Shown here: piece after piece, positions 7,627-16,539 of the stretch
Position numbering within the stretch: the first letter of the stretch is position 1
How the letters are laid out: each line of letters opens with the position of its first letter
From: CAZSWS01 sp964610765
GTDB taxonomy: Bacteria; Bacteroidota; Bacteroidia; Bacteroidales; Tannerellaceae
Direction of reading: 5' to 3'
DNA length: 38,323 bases
Assembly: GCA_964610765.1 (NCBI GenBank)
Contig: CAZSWS010000018.1
Coordinates: 1-38,323 of the forward strand
Position numbers and translations under genes: made by a program
The notes under the pieces: generated by a model
Seen by the model: the letters and a program-made list of their open reading frames with translations, nothing else
The model's database searches: none
Told to the model about the DNA's origin: nothing

Positions 7627-10455
7627 ATGAGTACACTACCGATAAACTATACAGCACTCCGTGATCGGCTGATTGGAAGCATAAACAAAGAGCGAGTTAT
7701 TACAAATCCGTTAAAGCTTTTAGCTTATGGAACGGATGCGAGCTTTTATCGGCTGATTCCTAAAATCGTTGTGATGGTTCATTCAGAAGAAGAGCTTATT
7801 ACAACCATTCGCTTATGTCATGAGTTTGGAGCGCCCATGACTTTTCGCGCTGCCGGAACCAGCCTTTCCGGGCAGGCCGTCAGTGACTCTGTTTTGATTG
7901 TGGCTACACATGGCTGGAAAAAGCAGGAAGTCTCAATAGATAAATCAAGTATAAAACTACAACCCGGGGTCATAGGGCAGGCTGCAAACAATTATTTAAA
8001 ATCTTATGGAAAAAAGATAGGACCGGATCCGGCTTCGATTGACTCGGCAATGATTGGAGGTATATTTGCTAATAATGCCAGTGGTATGTGCTGCGGTACC
8101 AAAGATAATTCTTACCAAACAGTTAAAGACGTTCGGCTTGTGATGTATGATGGTACTACGCTTGACACTTCTGATGTACAAAGTGTGACCGCCTTTAAGG
8201 AAATACATAAAAAACTGATTCGTGAAGTTGAGGTTATTCGTGATGAGATAGGTGCAGATAAGGTGCTTTTTGACCGAATAAAGAATAAGTTTAAGATTAA
8301 GAACACCACCGGATATAGTCTGAATGCTTTTGTGGATTTTACTGACCCCATTGAAATAATTAAACATTTAATGGTTGGTTCTGAGGGTACATTGGCTTTT
8401 ATTTCAAGTGTGACCTATGAAACCATTAAAGATGAGAAATACAAAGCATGTGCGTTGATAATGTTTGATACCATAGAACGAGCGTGTCAGGCTGTGCCCT
8501 ATTTGAAGGAAAGCCCGGTTTCGGCGGTTGAGTTGCTAGACAGGGCAAGTATTCGCTCGGTGGAAGATGATGTGGATGCTCCCCTTTATTTTAAGACGCT
8601 TCCGGAAACGGCATGTGCCCTGCTTGTGGAATGTCAGGCAGATGAGTCAAAAGTGATGTCTGAAAGGCTCAGGCTGATTGAAGAAGCTATCAATCATATA
8701 CCTACCTTGTTGCCTTATGCATTTACGTCAGACCCGGTTGAGTATGAATTCAACTGGAGAGCCCGGAAAGGATTATTGTCATCGGTTGGAGGGTTGAGAA
8801 AAACAGGTACTAGTTGTATCATTGAGGATGTAGCAGTGACTATTGACAAACTGGCTGATACTGCATTGGATATACAAGCTTTATTTAAGAAATACCATTA
8901 TTCGGATGCCGTGTTGTTTGGGCATGCACTGGATGGAAATCTTCATTTGACATTTTCGCAAGACTTTGGAAAAGAAGAAGAGGTGAAGCGTTATGCAAAT
9001 ATGATGGATGAGCTTACAGATATTATTGTAGGTAAATATGATGGCTCGTTAAAAGCCGAGCATGGAACAGGAAGGAATATGGCCCCCTTTGTGGAAAAAG
9101 AGTGGGGTGAAACGGCCTATCGCTTGATGGTGCATATAAAAAACATATTTGATCCTTACGGACTCATTAATCCGGGGGTGATCATCAATAAGAATAAATT
9201 CGCTCATATAGAACACCTAAAGCCACTTCCGGCAGCTCACGAATTGATTGATAAATGCATGGAGTGTGGCTTTTGTGAACATGCGTGTGTGGCTGAAGGT
9301 TTAACACTTTCGCCACGTCAACGAATTGTCGTTGCCCGTGAGATAGCTGCATTGACTGAGTCGGGTGTTGATCCTGACAGGCTGAAAACTTTCAAGGAAG
9401 ATGCTGCTTATCTGTTTGATGAAACTTGTGCCACGGATGGCTTATGTGCGATTGCTTGTCCGGTGCATATTGATACGGGTAAGTATGTCAAACAACAGCG
9501 ATTTTATACAAACTCGGCTCGTTCTGTTAAAATAGCCGCTTATTTGGGGCATCGTATGGGGGGAGTAACGTCTAAGGGGCGGTTTGCGCTGAATGTAGTG
9601 GATGGTTTTCATACGATGTTGGGTAGTGGTATGATGGGGGCTATCGCAGGGGGTATGAGGAAAATCAGTGGAAATCGTATTCCTCAATGGACGAAAGAAA
9701 TGCCCAAGGGGAGTCATCAAATAAAAGGGGATAGAAAGCATCCGGAAGACAAGGGGAAAGTAGTCTATTTCCCTTCTTGTATAAACCGTACGATGGGTAA
9801 GTCAAAGTCGTATGAAAAAGAAGAAGTGGAGCTGACTAAGAAAACAGAGGAATTATTACTTCGCGCAGGCTATTCGATTATTTATCCTGCGAATATAGAT
9901 AGCCTTTGTTGTGGAATGGCATTTAGCAGTAAGGGGTTTAAGGAAGAAGGAGCAAGGAAGAGGAAGGAACTGGAAGATGCTTTATTTGAAGCATCCGGAC
10001 ATGGGGCTTATCCGGTATTGTTTGACATGAGTCCTTGCTTTTATACGTTTTTGGAAGGGTTTCATAGAAAAGACTTCAAGGTCTATGATCCTATTGAGTT
10101 TATGTACGAACACGTAATGCCGAAATTAGCAGTCAAACAGAAAAAAAAGGAAACAGTCGTTTACCCTGTCTGTTCGGTTAAGAAGATAGCAAAAGAATCT
10201 ATGTTATATGAACTGGCGCAAATGTGTTCAGAGAAGGTAATCATGGTAGAAAGCAACTGTTGCGGATTTGCTGGCGATCGAGGCTTTACCTATCCTGAGC
10301 TGAATGAACATGGGCTGAGAAGTCTGAAAGAACAGATACCCGCTTCCTGCGCAGTGGGATATTCTACAAGCCGAACTTGTGAGATAGGTATGGCTAGCCG
10401 GAGCGGAATAAACTTTAAGTCTATTATTTATCTGTTAGATGAAGTGACAAAGTGA
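7627..10455 (+). CDS. FAD-linked oxidase fused to Fe-S subunit (D-lactate/2-hydroxyacid dehydrogenase type)
   Basis: 942 residues joining a GlcD/Dld-type flavoprotein to a GlpC-like iron-sulfur subunit. The FAD-binding domain (about 30-270) shows MTFRAAGTSLSGQAVSDSV and GMIGGIFANNASGMCCGT-like motifs. The FAD-oxidase C domain (about 270-530) holds LFGHALDGNLHLTF and AEHGTGRNMAPFVEKEW. Next is a 4Fe-4S region with C544, C547, C550, C554 and then C601, C607, C611-Pro. The end has two CCG modules (761-763 and 878-880). It probably oxidises D-lactate or a related 2-hydroxyacid and passes electrons to menaquinone, which fits the men operon downstream, but the substrate is inferred only. A -7-like TACTTTTG lies at 7554-7561. 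Confidence 0.88.
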   Translation: MSTLPINYTALRDRLIGSINKERVITNPLKLLAYGTDASFYRLIPKIVVMVHSEEELITTIRLCHEFGAPMTFRAAGTSLSGQAVSDSVLIVATHGWKKQEVSIDKSSIKLQPGVIGQAANNYLKSYGKKIGPDPASIDSAMIGGIFANNASGMCCGTKDNSYQTVKDVRLVMYDGTTLDTSDVQSVTAFKEIHKKLIREVEVIRDEIGADKVLFDRIKNKFKIKNTTGYSLNAFVDFTDPIEIIKHLMVGSEGTLAFISSVTYETIKDEKYKACALIMFDTIERACQAVPYLKESPVSAVELLDRASIRSVEDDVDAPLYFKTLPETACALLVECQADESKVMSERLRLIEEAINHIPTLLPYAFTSDPVEYEFNWRARKGLLSSVGGLRKTGTSCIIEDVAVTIDKLADTALDIQALFKKYHYSDAVLFGHALDGNLHLTFSQDFGKEEEVKRYANMMDELTDIIVGKYDGSLKAEHGTGRNMAPFVEKEWGETAYRLMVHIKNIFDPYGLINPGVIINKNKFAHIEHLKPLPAAHELIDKCMECGFCEHACVAEGLTLSPRQRIVVAREIAALTESGVDPDRLKTFKEDAAYLFDETCATDGLCAIACPVHIDTGKYVKQQRFYTNSARSVKIAAYLGHRMGGVTSKGRFALNVVDGFHTMLGSGMMGAIAGGMRKISGNRIPQWTKEMPKGSHQIKGDRKHPEDKGKVVYFPSCINRTMGKSKSYEKEEVELTKKTEELLLRAGYSIIYPANIDSLCCGMAFSSKGFKEEGARKRKELEDALFEASGHGAYPVLFDMSPCFYTFLEGFHRKDFKVYDPIEFMYEHVMPKLAVKQKKKETVVYPVCSVKKIAKESMLYELAQMCSEKVIMVESNCCGFAGDRGFTYPELNEHGLRSLKEQIPASCAVGYSTSRTCEIGMASRSGINFKSIIYLLDEVTK

Positions 10456-10546
10456 ATGGAGAGAAGATAATTCACCGGGTTTTATTCTCTTGTCTGTTGA
10501 TAAGAGTACTTTAAGCGACTCAATTCTTCTATCTAAGTTGGTGTGA

Positions 10547-11389
10547 TTAAGCTTTACGGGTTGTATGATATTGAATGAGTCCTTGGAGGGAGTTTTCTTT
10601 AATATCATCAATCAAGATATTCGAGTCTTTAGCAACCTCACGTAAAATGCCGGAGAACCGGTTGGCGGTAGAGCCAACTATGCGTATCGGATAGTCCTTG
10701 TAATCATATTGTTTGACGTTGCGTTCAAAAAATCTTTTAAAGCAAGAGTACACGAGTTGATGCACATACGGATGGTCTGTCTGTTCAGCTAAATAGAGTG
10801 AAAAGAAAGAAAGTAAACGGTTAGGGAACGGCTTGATGTAAACATAGTCTAGCACTTGATCCGGGTCGATCCCATATTTATGGTAAAAAGGAATCACCAG
10901 TTCTTCCGGTGCCAATCCTTTCAAACAGTCAGAAAGAAACATCTTTCCCATAGCTGCTCCGCTACCTTCGTCTCCCAGGATGAAGCCTAAAGACTTTACG
11001 TTTTTAGCTATCTCTTCTCCATCAAAAAAGCAAGTGTTTGAACCGGTCCCTAAGATGCAGGCAATGCCCGGTTCATTCAGGAAAAGAGAACGTGCTGCTC
11101 CCAGTAGGTCGCTGTTTACAACTGCAGGTATCCTGAATTGCGTTTCTATGGATGCCTTAACAGTATTCTTCTTTTCGTCGTTACTGCAACCGGCTCCGTA
11201 AAAGAAAATGTTTTTAGTTTTAATCTTAAAAAAGATTTCAGGTAGTTGTAAGCGAATCGTGTGACTAATCGCTTTACGAGGTTGGAAATATGGATTAATA
11301 CCATCTGTATAGGCATGTTCGATAATACCCGTTTGATTAACGATAGCCCACTCTGTTTTGGTAGATCCGCTTATAGCTATAAGTTTCAT
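10547..11389 (-). CDS. BadF/BadG-type ATPase, N-acetylglucosamine kinase-like
   Basis: 280-residue ASKHA-fold protein of the BadF/BadG/BcrA family, which in Bacteroides is usually annotated as an N-acetylglucosamine-kinase-like or BadF ATPase protein. Visible motifs are SGSTKTEW at 7-14 (first phosphate loop), GIACILGTGSNTCFF (second phosphate loop), GFILGDEGSGAAMGK and IVGSTANRF near residue 240. The acidic residue expected just before SGSTKT is isoleucine here (Ile6), and the usual TDW is TEW. It probably phosphorylates an amino sugar in the cytosol, but this is uncertain given the altered loop. It lies 20 nt downstream of the TPR gene on the same strand and converges with the dehydrogenase. 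Confidence 0.8.
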   Translation of the reverse strand: MKLIAISGSTKTEWAIVNQTGIIEHAYTDGINPYFQPRKAISHTIRLQLPEIFFKIKTKNIFFYGAGCSNDEKKNTVKASIETQFRIPAVVNSDLLGAARSLFLNEPGIACILGTGSNTCFFDGEEIAKNVKSLGFILGDEGSGAAMGKMFLSDCLKGLAPEELVIPFYHKYGIDPDQVLDYVYIKPFPNRLLSFFSLYLAEQTDHPYVHQLVYSCFKRFFERNVKQYDYKDYPIRIVGSTANRFSGILREVAKDSNILIDDIKENSLQGLIQYHTTRKA

Positions 11390-11409
11390 ATACTATCCCG
11401 TGAATAACT

Positions 11410-11673
11410 TTAAGGGTTATACAAGTCTTTGTTGTAAAAATTAAGAATATCCAATATCATCAAACGTGCATTTTTAGCCGGACTATTTGGATTGATAGCT
11501 TCAGCCTCTAAGTAATGGTTGATGGCTTCTTTCCAGTTTTCCAATTTTCGGTACACATTGCCGAGTAAAAAATAAGCTTCTTCGTTTTGAGGATTTTTCT
11601 CAATTAGCTCATTTAGTAAACGGATAGCTTCAGTCAACTCTCCTTCAGCTATCAGCTTGGTTATTCTTTCCAT
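11410..11673 (-). CDS. Small tetratricopeptide repeat protein
   Basis: 87 residues with two TPR helices pairs: GELTEAIRLLNELIEKNPQ (about 11-29) and NEEAYFLLGNVYRKLENWKEAINHYLEAEAINP (about 30-62), each with the spaced small and aromatic residues of a TPR. No signal peptide or membrane segment, so cytosolic. Such short TPR proteins serve as protein-protein adaptors; the partner is unknown. It is the first gene of a two-gene operon with the BadF-type kinase. Confidence 0.8.
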   Translation of the reverse strand: MERITKLIAEGELTEAIRLLNELIEKNPQNEEAYFLLGNVYRKLENWKEAINHYLEAEAINPNSPAKNARLMILDILNFYNKDLYNP

Positions 11674-11677
11674 ATGC

Positions 11678-11709
11678 CAAAGATAATGAAACTCCTATAA
11701 TAAAAGATA
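11678..11709 (-). promoter_or_regulatory. Possible promoter(s) of the TPR-kinase operon
   Basis: Two -7-like boxes on the minus strand: TATCTTTG at 11678-11685 (full match, but only 4 nt before the ATG, which would make the transcript almost leaderless) and TATCTTTT at 11702-11709 (one mismatch, leader of about 20 nt). Neither has a clear -33 TTTG. The second gives the more ordinary leader. Confidence 0.35.
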
Positions 11710-11789
11710 ATATTCTCTTAGTTAAATATAAAATCAAGGGTGCTTTTGTGAACAATTTGAGCGGTTTTCTGTTTTTGTTTGCTTACTCG

Positions 11790-11820
11790 TTTGAGATACG
11801 TATGAAAAGGACTATTTTTG
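11790..11820 (+). promoter_or_regulatory. Promoter of the menaquinone operon
   Basis: TTTG (11790-11793), 19 nt, TATTTTTG (11813-11820): a full match to the Bacteroides promoter. Transcription would begin near 11827, about 33 nt before the menF ATG. No other such promoter was found within the operon. Confidence 0.7.
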
Positions 11821-11859
11821 TCTTATCTTTAGATCTGAAAATAACCGTTTTATTAACAT

Positions 11860-12963
11860 ATGGAAATAGATATAGAGGGTGAAATTTCCCTTAAAATTAA
11901 TAGCATGCTTTCAGAAAATATTCGCTTTGCCTTATATCGGTTACCGCAAGAAAGCGAACCGATACTGGTTGTTCAGGAAGCAGGCGAGAGTTATTGTTTT
12001 TCTTCATCGTTAGAGCTTACAGAGGTAAAGGGGTTTTTGATTGCTCCTTTTTCGGCATCATTGGAATATCCCATCGTGTTGATTCGTCCAGACAAGGTTT
12101 TAAGCGGAACGACAGACATTGCAAACTATTTGAAGAAATATCCAGACCTTTTAACTCCCGATATACATGATAAGGCGACTGAATCGTTTCCTGACGAATC
12201 GTTTGTATCGTATAATGATACGTATAATGTGTTTATGGATGCACTAGAAACCGGTGTGTTTAAGAAACTGGTTTTATCACGTTCGTCAACCGTGAAGGCT
12301 CCGTCAGACTTATCCCTCTATAAAACATTTCAAAAATTGGCTCTTGGTCATCCGGATGAATTCATTTTTCTTTGTCATACACCGGAGTCCGGTACCTGGA
12401 TGGGGTGTACGCCTGAGCGTATGTTGACCAAAGCGGGCGAACAATGGCAAACGGTAGCCTTGGCGGGAACCCGGAAGGAAGACTCAGAAGCGGGGTGGGA
12501 TGAGAAAAACAAGCATGAACAACTGATTGTAACAGAATACTTAGAAGAACAGTTGTCAAGTTTGGGAATTGCAGCCAAGAAAGGAGAAGTTGAAACCATC
12601 CAAGCCGGGCATCTTTTACATTTAGAAACAGTGTTGACTTTTGATCTTCCTCCAATTGTAAGCGTAGGAAAACTTTTGGATCGACTACATCCTACTCCGG
12701 CTGTATCCGGTTTTCCTAAAAAAGAGGCTTTTCGTTTTATAATGCATAATGAGCTCAATGACCGGCGATATTATTCCGGCTATTTGGGTTGTATAGATAT
12801 AAAAGGAAGTACGGATTTGTATGTAAACCTACGCTGTATGCAGCTTGCTCATGGGCAATTACGCTTTCATGCCGGAGGGGGCTTGCTTACTACCTCTGAA
12901 ATGTTGTCTGAATGGGAGGAGACAGAAGCAAAGATGGATACATTACGCTCCGTTATTTTATAA
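11860..12963 (+). CDS. menF: Isochorismate synthase
   Basis: Converts chorismate to isochorismate, the first committed step of menaquinone synthesis. The 367-residue protein belongs to the chorismate-binding family: the C-terminal catalytic part shows KLVLSRSSTVKA, LCHTPESGTWMGCTPERML, VALAGTRKEDS, KHEQLIVTEYLEEQL, LHPTPAVSGFPKKEA and YSGYLGCID, in the normal order. The N-terminal 120 residues are more variable, as usual. It is the first gene of the operon; menD begins 22 nt after its stop. Context makes menF more likely than a siderophore-type entC. Confidence 0.93.
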   Translation: MEIDIEGEISLKINSMLSENIRFALYRLPQESEPILVVQEAGESYCFSSSLELTEVKGFLIAPFSASLEYPIVLIRPDKVLSGTTDIANYLKKYPDLLTPDIHDKATESFPDESFVSYNDTYNVFMDALETGVFKKLVLSRSSTVKAPSDLSLYKTFQKLALGHPDEFIFLCHTPESGTWMGCTPERMLTKAGEQWQTVALAGTRKEDSEAGWDEKNKHEQLIVTEYLEEQLSSLGIAAKKGEVETIQAGHLLHLETVLTFDLPPIVSVGKLLDRLHPTPAVSGFPKKEAFRFIMHNELNDRRYYSGYLGCIDIKGSTDLYVNLRCMQLAHGQLRFHAGGGLLTTSEMLSEWEETEAKMDTLRSVIL

Positions 12964-12985
12964 TTTGAATTATACTGATAAAACC

Positions 12986-14695
12986 ATGTTCCCCCGTAAA
13001 AAAAACGTACTCCTGCTTGTGTCGTTACTTAAAGCCTATGGTGTTCGTCAAGTTATCTTGTCGCCCGGCTCACGTAACGCTCCATTGATTCATTCATTTA
13101 TGCTGGATGATTTCTTTCATTGTCAAATGGTTGTTGATGAGCGGAACGCTGCTTTTATGGCATTAGGAATGATGCAGGCAACGCAAGAACCCGTAGCTAT
13201 TTGTTGCACTTCGGGAACAGCCTTGCTTAATTATGCTCCTGCCGTAGCTGAGGCTTATTATCAACAGTTGCCCTTGATTGTATTGTCTGCTGATCGTTCT
13301 CCGGAATGGATTAATCAGATGGATGGGCAGACTATACCCCAGCCGGGTGTATTTGGCGCAATGGCTATTCAGCATATAAATCTGCCGGAAGTGGTTGATG
13401 CTTCTTCCGATTGGTATTGTCAGCGGCTTTGTCATGAAGCTTTGCTTGCTGCAACATCCAAGGTGAAGGGACCTGTTCATATCAATATACCTCTTTCTGA
13501 ACCTTTGTTTGATTATTCAGTGCAAGAATTGCCTGTGTTAAATAAGATAACTCATTCCTTTCCTGTTAAGCATGTGCCGATAGATAAATATGCGCAAGTA
13601 TGGAGGAATTCAGCTAAACGACTGCTGGTAATTGGGCAACTGCTTCCGTCATCAGATACTTTTTTAGAAAAGTTGAAGCTCTTTGCAGAAAAAAGGAACT
13701 GCGTCATCTTGGCAGAGCATCTTTCTAATATTCAGTCACCTTACATCTTCTCTTGTTTCGATACGCTGATAGCTTCATTGCCTAACGATGAACTCTCAGA
13801 CCTTTCACCGGATTTGCTGATTACAATGGGAGGGCATGTCGTGTCAAAACGTTTAAAGCATTGGCTGAGAGATGTTCGCCCACGCCATCATTGGTATGTT
13901 GCTTATCAGCCGGAAGTGGTTGACCTATATCAATCGTTGACTGATTTGATTGAAACAGATCATGAAACCTGGGTAGCTGCTTTGTCTAATTTTACTCAGA
14001 CGGGTAGTTCGTCAGATTATTATGATGCATGGAAATCACGCATGGATAAAATAAACGAACCGAATGCTTCTATCTCATACTCTGAAATAGGAATAACCGG
14101 TCAGTTTCTTCGTAGACTGCCCTCGCAGGCACAATTGCATTTAGCGAACAGTTCATCTGTCAGAAATGCACAGTTGTTTCAACTCCCTGAAGGCGTTCGT
14201 GTCTATTGTAATAGAGGCACGAATGGGATAGATGGGAATCTGCCTTCAGCCATAGGTTTTGCCATGGTGAGTCAAGATCCGGTTTATTTACTGATTGGCG
14301 ACTTGAGCTTTTTCTATTCTTTAAGTGCGCTATGGAATATTAGAGCGATTAAAAACCTGCGTATTCTTTTAATCAATAATGGTGGAGGAGGACTATTTCA
14401 TGTTGTTCCGGGTTTGAAACAGTCAGTCTCTATTTCGGCTGTCTCGGCCGCTCATCAGGAAGATGCTTCTCAGTGGGCTAAAGCAGCAGGATTGAAGTAT
14501 GTAAAAGCCACAAATGCCGATGAATTGGAAAGTGCGTTGGATACACTAATGAACCAGCAAGAAGGACATGCTGTTATTATAGAAGCATGCATCAGTTTGA
14601 AAGGTGGTCAGGAAACTTTGCAAAACTATTATCAACAACAAAAAGATATATTTCATGGAAACAAAAAGAACTTGGGAAACCATTCAGGAGTATAA
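12986..14695 (+). CDS. menD: 2-succinyl-5-enolpyruvyl-6-hydroxy-3-cyclohexene-1-carboxylate synthase
   Basis: Thiamine diphosphate enzyme that adds a succinyl semialdehyde unit from 2-oxoglutarate to isochorismate. The chosen ATG gives MFPRKKNVLLLVSLLKAYGV and 569 residues. The open frame extends back into menF, but that part does not resemble MenD. Motifs are SPGSRNAPL (26-34), the ThDP-activating Glu52 in VVDERNAAF, CTSGTALLNYAPAVAEAYY, LIVLSADRSPEW, and the cofactor-binding GDLSFFYSLSALWNIR followed by NNGGGGLF. Its last 41 nt overlap the start of menB in another frame, so the two are probably translationally coupled. Confidence 0.95.
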   Translation: MFPRKKNVLLLVSLLKAYGVRQVILSPGSRNAPLIHSFMLDDFFHCQMVVDERNAAFMALGMMQATQEPVAICCTSGTALLNYAPAVAEAYYQQLPLIVLSADRSPEWINQMDGQTIPQPGVFGAMAIQHINLPEVVDASSDWYCQRLCHEALLAATSKVKGPVHINIPLSEPLFDYSVQELPVLNKITHSFPVKHVPIDKYAQVWRNSAKRLLVIGQLLPSSDTFLEKLKLFAEKRNCVILAEHLSNIQSPYIFSCFDTLIASLPNDELSDLSPDLLITMGGHVVSKRLKHWLRDVRPRHHWYVAYQPEVVDLYQSLTDLIETDHETWVAALSNFTQTGSSSDYYDAWKSRMDKINEPNASISYSEIGITGQFLRRLPSQAQLHLANSSSVRNAQLFQLPEGVRVYCNRGTNGIDGNLPSAIGFAMVSQDPVYLLIGDLSFFYSLSALWNIRAIKNLRILLINNGGGGLFHVVPGLKQSVSISAVSAAHQEDASQWAKAAGLKYVKATNADELESALDTLMNQQEGHAVIIEACISLKGGQETLQNYYQQQKDIFHGNKKNLGNHSGV

Positions 14696-15479
14696 GGAAA
14701 TCTTATTTGACTATTATGAAGGTATTGCTAAGATAACCATCAATCGTCCCCGTTATCGCAATGCATTTACTCCGACTACAGCGTCCGAGATTTACGATGC
14801 ATTACGTATTTGCCGGGAAACGCCGGAGATTTATGTCATCCTGTTGACGGGTGCCGGTGACAAGGCTTTCTCGTCAGGAGGTGATCAAAATGTGAAAGGG
14901 AAAGGTGGGTATATCGGTCAAGATGGTGTGCCGCGATTGAATATTTTAGACGTTCAGAAAGCAATTCGTTCGATGCCTAAGCCTGTGGTAGCCATGGTAA
15001 ATGGGTATGCAATCGGTGGAGGACATGTGCTGCATGTGGTGTGCGACCTATCCATTGCTTCTGAAAATGCAATCTTCGGACAAACAGGACCACGTGTAGG
15101 TAGTTTCGATGCCGGATTTGGTTCGTCTTATTTAGCTCGCGTAGTGGGGCAAAAGAAAGCGCGTGAAATCTGGTTCCTTTGTCGCCAATATTCTGCGCAA
15201 GAAGCTTTGGGTATGGGATTGGTAAACACGGTTGTTCCCTTAGACCAACTGGAAGATGAAGCGGTTAAGTGGGCACAAGAGATGATGCAGTTAAGCCCGA
15301 TGGCTTTGCGCATGATTAAAGCCGGTCTGAATGCCGAATTGGATGGGCAGGCAGGCATACAAGAGCTAGCCGGAGATGCTACTTTGCTTTACTACTTGAC
15401 CGATGAGGCGCAAGAAGGAAAGAATGCATTTCTGGAAAAGAGAAAGCCGGACTTTAAGAAATTCCCTAAATTCCCTTGA
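14655..15479 (+). CDS. menB: 1,4-dihydroxy-2-naphthoyl-CoA synthase
   Basis: Crotonase-fold enzyme that closes the second ring of the naphthoquinone from o-succinylbenzoyl-CoA. The start at 14655 (METKRTWETIQEYKEI) gives 274 residues, the normal length; a longer upstream frame is unlike the family. Characteristic features are RPRYRNAFTPTTASE, the oxyanion-hole region SSGGDQNVKGKGGY, NGYAIGGGHVLHVVCDLSIA, GQTGPRVGSFDAGFGSSYLA and KKAREIWFLCRQYSA. The C-terminus FKKFPKFP is also typical. It overlaps menD by 41 nt and is followed by menC after 7 nt. Confidence 0.96.
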   Translation: METKRTWETIQEYKEILFDYYEGIAKITINRPRYRNAFTPTTASEIYDALRICRETPEIYVILLTGAGDKAFSSGGDQNVKGKGGYIGQDGVPRLNILDVQKAIRSMPKPVVAMVNGYAIGGGHVLHVVCDLSIASENAIFGQTGPRVGSFDAGFGSSYLARVVGQKKAREIWFLCRQYSAQEALGMGLVNTVVPLDQLEDEAVKWAQEMMQLSPMALRMIKAGLNAELDGQAGIQELAGDATLLYYLTDEAQEGKNAFLEKRKPDFKKFPKFP

Positions 15480-15486
15480 TTGTTTT

Positions 15487-16539
15487 ATGAATCAATTAAC
15501 CGTTTCGGTCATTCCTTATGTGCTTCATTTTAAACGCCCTGCGGGAACATCTCGGGGAGTTTATTATGATCATCCGGTATGGTATGTCTCGGTTTTTGAT
15601 GCAAATACCGGGCGTTATGGTATAGGGGAGTGCGCTCCGTTATATGATTTAAGTTGTGATTACAGTGCGGACTATGAGGCACGGTTACATCATTTTTGCA
15701 AAGAATGGGAGCAAGGAACACTCTCTTGGAGCGAATTGCAGAGTTATCCATCTATTTTGTTTGGCTTTGAGACTGCGTTGCAACACCTAAAGTCAGGTGG
15801 CTTTGCTTTATGGGCTTCTGACTTTTCTGAAGGAAAGTCCGGCATACCGATTAATGGTTTGATTTGGATGGGCGATTATGTCGCGATGTATCAGCAGATA
15901 GAAGAAAAACTGCAAGCCGGATTTCGCTGTGTGAAGCTTAAGATTGGAGCGATTGACTTTGAAGAAGAGCTATCTTTACTGAAGCGAATAAGAAGGGACT
16001 TCACTGCCAACGAAATCGTCTTGCGTGTAGATGCCAATGGAGGATTTACTGCTTCAGAGGCTTTAGAAAGATTGAAACAGCTGGCAGCATGGGATATTCA
16101 TTCTATCGAGCAACCTATTCAGGTTAAACAATGGGATGAGATGGCTCGGCTAGCGGCTGAATCACCACTACCTATTGCTTTGGATGAAGAATTGATTGGC
16201 GTAACCCATACCGAAGAAAAGAAACGTTTGCTTGAAACGATACGTCCACCCTATATTATCTTAAAACCTACGCTTCACGGAGGGTTGAGTGGGTGCAATG
16301 AATGGATTGCATTGGCAGAAGAACTTGAAATAGGCTGGTGGGTGACCTCAGCTCTCGAATCGAATGTAGGACTGAATGCCATAGCCCAATGGGCAGCCAC
16401 CTATCCCATATCAATACCTCAAGGACTAGGAACCGGACAGCTGTACACAAATAATGTAGAGATGCCTTTGTCCATACAGGGTGATGAACTATGGTATAAT
16501 CCTGCCGGAGAGTTTTTTGATTGGAATAGGCTAAAATGA
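15487..16539 (+). CDS. menC: o-Succinylbenzoate synthase
   Basis: Enolase-superfamily dehydratase that makes o-succinylbenzoate from SHCHC. The 350-residue protein has the catalytic K150-L-K152 pair, metal ligands Asp182 (RVDANGG), Glu208 (EQPI) and Asp233 (LDEELIG), and the second-side Lys260 (ILKPTL). The N-terminal capping domain includes TSRGVYYDHPVWYV and GIGECAPLYDLSCDY. The ATG at 15487 is preferred to an upstream in-frame start that lies inside menB. Its stop overlaps the menE start by 4 nt (ATGA). Confidence 0.94.
   Translation: MNQLTVSVIPYVLHFKRPAGTSRGVYYDHPVWYVSVFDANTGRYGIGECAPLYDLSCDYSADYEARLHHFCKEWEQGTLSWSELQSYPSILFGFETALQHLKSGGFALWASDFSEGKSGIPINGLIWMGDYVAMYQQIEEKLQAGFRCVKLKIGAIDFEEELSLLKRIRRDFTANEIVLRVDANGGFTASEALERLKQLAAWDIHSIEQPIQVKQWDEMARLAAESPLPIALDEELIGVTHTEEKKRLLETIRPPYIILKPTLHGGLSGCNEWIALAEELEIGWWVTSALESNVGLNAIAQWAATYPISIPQGLGTGQLYTNNVEMPLSIQGDELWYNPAGEFFDWNRLK

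Noticed and set aside
9256..9459. Defective second iron-sulfur motif in the dehydrogenase (only three Cys: 601, 607, 611)
   Set aside because: The CATDGLCAIACP form is usual in this fused D-lactate dehydrogenase subgroup as I know it, so it is probably not a defect.
10456..10546. Hairpin AGAGAAgATAA / TTATTCTCT between the dehydrogenase and kinase genes as a bidirectional terminator
   Set aside because: The stem has a bulge and no U-run on either strand; too weak to call.
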